38,874 bases of DNA from Verrucomicrobiota bacterium (GTDB taxonomy: Bacteria; Verrucomicrobiota; Verrucomicrobiia; Verrucomicrobiales; Akkermansiaceae), in assembly GCA_026397725.1 (NCBI GenBank), contig JAPLUI010000394.1, positions 1 to 38,874 of the forward strand, read 5' to 3'. Positions 36,108 through 38,874 of this stretch are shown piece by piece; positions within the stretch are counted from its first letter, which is position 1; each line of letters begins with the position of its first letter. The translations under genes were made by a program, and so were the position numbers. The notes beneath the pieces were generated by a model, which saw only the letters and a list, made by a program, of their open reading frames with translations, did no database searches and was not told the origin of the DNA.

Positions 36108-37046
36108 ATGAATAACCACCTTGATTTCCCATGTTGTCTGGCCTCTCAAGCGAATTTGCAATTTCAGCCTGAGGTTTCCAACCGTTCACGCATCGACATT
36201 GGATGGGTCTGCGGCTGTGCGGCAGTGTTGCTGGCGGCGGCCCCAGTGCAGGCCGCCACGGTGACCGCTCCCTACACTCAGGATTTCCAGTCCTACGCAG
36301 CTAACGCATCCTTGGCGGACGAGGCCGTCGGCGGGACTGGCACGGTCAATACGAACACTTGGAAAACCGCCATCAGTGGCGGCAATGTTTATTACCAAAA
36401 CACTTTGGATGGAAGCGGTGCCAAGGGTTTGGACTCCCTGCAGTTCAGCAACCTCGGGCCGGTGCTGGCGCCAAATACCGGCTTCAAGGTCTCGGTGCAA
36501 ATCCTGCCGGTCACCTCCAGGACGACCGGCACCAACGTCACTCAAGGAGTCCGGTTTCTGGCGTCAACCACAAATACCGTGAATGACGCGTATGCCGTCG
36601 ATCTCAATATCGGCACCACGAATCCGGGGCGCATGCGCCTCATCGAATGGACCGGATCCACTGCCGTCGTGTATCCCGACTCGGCTCAAACCGGTCAGCC
36701 CTTGGTGGCTTTCGACATTCTCAAAGCCTACCAGCTTGATGTGGTTGGGATGTACGACAGTCTGAGCAGGCTCTTGATCTCGGCCACAGTGACGGAAGTG
36801 GGCACGCCTGCCAACACGGTCACCCACACGTTCACCACGGGTGCTGCAGGCGCATTATCTCCCGATGCGAGCCCCCGCACTGGAAACTATTTTGGTTTCT
36901 ACACGTCTTTCTCCGGTGCTGTAACCGAGGTGACCAACTTCGACAATTTCAGTGTCACGCTGGTGCCTGAACCGAGCACGCTGGTGCTGGGGGTGTCGGG
37001 GTTGATCTGCCTCCTGGGTGCCCGGCGGCGGCGCTTCGATCCGTAG
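36108..37046 (+). CDS. PEP-CTERM sorted exported protein
   Basis: 312 residues. The N-terminal leader is long, with a hydrophobic core ending in VLLAAAPVQAA near residue 50. The body is beta-rich (YTQDFQSYAANASLADEAVG, NTNTWKTAISGGNVYYQNTL), like the concanavalin-like domains of other PEP-CTERM proteins. The C-terminus is a sorting signal: VPEPSTLVLGVSGL, a hydrophobic stretch, then ARRRR. Exosortase cleaves such signals and the protein is passed to the outer membrane or the matrix; no exosortase gene is in the window. A candidate promoter lies about 50 bp upstream. It is probably monocistronic; the next gene starts 256 bp later. Confidence 0.92.
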   Translation: MNNHLDFPCCLASQANLQFQPEVSNRSRIDIGWVCGCAAVLLAAAPVQAATVTAPYTQDFQSYAANASLADEAVGGTGTVNTNTWKTAISGGNVYYQNTLDGSGAKGLDSLQFSNLGPVLAPNTGFKVSVQILPVTSRTTGTNVTQGVRFLASTTNTVNDAYAVDLNIGTTNPGRMRLIEWTGSTAVVYPDSAQTGQPLVAFDILKAYQLDVVGMYDSLSRLLISATVTEVGTPANTVTHTFTTGAAGALSPDASPRTGNYFGFYTSFSGAVTEVTNFDNFSVTLVPEPSTLVLGVSGLICLLGARRRRFDP

Positions 37047-37302
37047 CCGCAGCCATTGTGGTTGGCAGCGCCACGGTAGTCGGATGCTGCTGCGCAGCCG
37101 GTTTTGTGAAAAAGCCACCTCATCAAATCAATCGAAAGAACAATCCGTAAGATCCTGTAATCTGTGATTAGAAGCGCCTTTTTTCCTGCCGCGTGATTTT
37201 CACAAGTTGTCATGCGCGGCAGTATGTTCCCCGCCTCCCGCTCTCCGCTCCGGGCCTGGGTTTCGTTCTGAGCGGCCACGAAACGCCATCACCTAGCAAT
37301 CA

Positions 37303-38874
37303 ATGAGGATAACAAATCGTGCTTGGGCTCTGGTTCTGGCGGTGCTCGCGCTGGTTCCGTCGCAAAGGATTGGCGGAACTGTGGTTGTCACGCATCCTTA
37401 CCGCGGCGTTACGCTCACGGTTCGCTCGGAAACTTCGCCACGCGTTGAGCACATCAATGTCGTACAGATCGATCTCACGACGCCCGGCTTGCGCTTCAGG
37501 GTGACGGATGGCAATGCGAACCAGCCCTCCACCAGCACGCTTCGTGAAACGACGGCGGCGGCGACCTTGAGCTACCTGACTTCCCAAAATGGGCAGCTTG
37601 CCATCAATGCCCATTTCTACCAGCCCAACAGCACGGATGCCAACCGCTGGGTGGTCGGCCTGGCCGCCTCGCAGGGGAACATTTATTCCTCGTTCGAGGG
37701 ACCAACGCCTGCCACGGCCAACCCCGTGAACTCGCTGACCCTGACGCAGAACTATGCCATCATGACCAACGCCCCGGCCTTGAACATCGATGCACAGAAC
37801 AACGCGCAGATCGTGCATTACGATGCGAGCTATCCGGACAAGAAGCACGTGCTGGAACCGGTTACCCTCTACAACGCCGTCGCCGGGTCGGCGCAAATCG
37901 TGACCAACGGGGTGACGAGCATCCCCACCTACACCCAGAATGCCGCGACCGGGTTGATTGACGGGAACGGTTGGTCGGCTTCCAATTCATGGTATAACGC
38001 CACCAATGCGCGCACGGCCATCGGACTGACCTCCGACAACCACACGCTGGTCCTCTTCACCATTGACAACGCCGGCGGCAGTGCCGGCATGACCATTGGT
38101 GAAGTCGCCGACATGATGAGGAATGATTACGGGGTTTACAACGCGCTGAATCTGGATGGTGGCGGCTCGACCACCATGGCGCTGCAAGACCCGGTTACGC
38201 GCGTAAGATCCGTGATCAACACCTCATCCAACGGTGCCAGTCCCCGGGTGGTCGCAAGCAGCCTGGTGGTTTTTGCTGACCCCGAAATCGCCGTCGAGCA
38301 ACCGCCGGGCACCAACCTCACGGATGGCAGCGCAACCATAAGTTGCGGCAGCGTCAATCTGGGCAGCATGTCCAGTGCCTTCACCTTCATGGTGAAAAAC
38401 ACCGGTGCGGCCGACCTCACCGGGCTGGCCGTTAGCAAGGACGGCACCAACGCCGCCGACTTCACGGTGGGCAGCCTCGGTGCCGCCACCCTGGCACCTA
38501 ACACCAGTACCACCTTCACCGTCACCTTCGCACCAGGTGCCGCCGGATCCCGCACAGCCGCGCTCCACCTTGCCAGCAACGATGCCGACGAAAACCCGTT
38601 CGACATTTCCCTGACTGGTACCGGGGTGGCGGTGCCCGAGATCGCCGTCGAGCAACCGGCGGGCACCAACCTCACGGAGCCAGCAACGACGCCGACGAGA
38701 ACCCGTTCGACATTTCCCTGACTGGTACCGGGGTGGCGGTGCCCGAGATCGCCGTCGAGCAACCGGCGGGCACCGACCTCACGGATGGCAGCGCGAGCAT
38801 CGACTGCGGCAGCGTTGACCTCGGCAGCGCGTCCGGTGCCTTCACCATCACGGTGAAAAACACCGGTGCGGCCG
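37303..38874 (+). CDS. Phosphodiester glycosidase-like exported protein, frameshifted and partial
   Basis: The frame starts at the ATG 37303 with a signal peptide (MRITNRAWALVLAVLALVPS). The first 310 residues match the NAGPA/DUF2233 phosphodiester glycosidase fold, with NARTAIGLTSDNHTLVLFTI and the signature NLDGGGSTTMAL near residue 285. From about 38275 come choice-of-anchor-D repeats (EIAVEQPPGTNLTDGSA ... TFMVKNTGAADLTGLAV). After the first unit the next is collapsed: NLT is followed at once by the end of a unit, the frame shifts and stops at 38721. In the other frame the repeat sequence continues to the window end, so the true gene is longer. Enzyme activity on cell-surface glycans is a family inference. 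Confidence 0.82.
38584..38785 (+). repeat. 107-bp direct repeat in the anchor-D region
   Basis: 38584-38678 and 38691-38785 are about 95 bp long with two differences (gaa/gag, aac/gac), at a period of 107 bp. They are the end of one choice-of-anchor-D unit and the start of the next. The middle of the second unit, corresponding to 38325-38571 (247 bp), is missing, which breaks the frame. Confidence 0.85.

Overview
The window looks like chromosomal DNA of a high-GC member of the Verrucomicrobiota (inference). The basis is a PEP-CTERM secreted protein, choice-of-anchor-D repeats, many Sec-exported proteins of unknown function, Rhs modules, and GGAG-headed extragenic palindromes with REP-associated tyrosine transposases (RAYTs). 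I saw no rRNA, tRNA or CRISPR array.

Layout. 583-7746 (minus): a degenerate trypsin-fold protein, an HtrA-type protease with PDZ domains, a SWIM-SNF2 helicase and an AsmA-like membrane protein. 7887-13810: an Rhs island holding an N-terminally truncated Rhs fragment and an operon of secreted protein, Rhs with a JAMM/JAB-like tail, and a candidate immunity protein. The tail and immunity gene are AT-richer than their surroundings, and a 19-bp direct repeat flanks the island. 13877-16063: two exported or membrane proteins of unknown function. 16353-21475: housekeeping and envelope genes (aat, a GT5 glycogen/starch synthase, a DUF1460 protein, an NlpC/P60 lipoprotein, rdgB, a thioredoxin-like protein). 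21592-24963: leuS carrying a large in-frame insertion. 25006-27263: an Old Yellow Enzyme homologue and an aspartate aminotransferase, convergent. 27264-30820: a decayed zone with a secreted-protein fragment, a broken DUF1670 gene fused to a RAYT tail, a palindrome cluster and an intact RAYT. 31066-35577: a LolC/E-type permease, a GYF_2-RDD membrane protein and a ygiB-ygiC-like pair. 36108-38874: a PEP-CTERM protein and a phosphodiester glycosidase-like protein whose repeats are collapsed and frameshifted; it runs off the window.

The most striking feature is leuS. Between the CP1 editing domain and the second half of the catalytic domain, the reading frame passes through five 30-bp palindromic repeats, a complete RAYT domain (HUH motif and catalytic Tyr) and three inverted 27-bp repeats. 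It then resumes normal LeuRS sequence without a stop. Removing the 837-bp block leaves about 844 residues, a normal LeuRS length. A REP/RAYT element therefore sits in frame inside an essential gene, and the synthetase may carry a transposase domain. Second in interest is the Rhs toxin-immunity pair with its 1-nt gene spacing.
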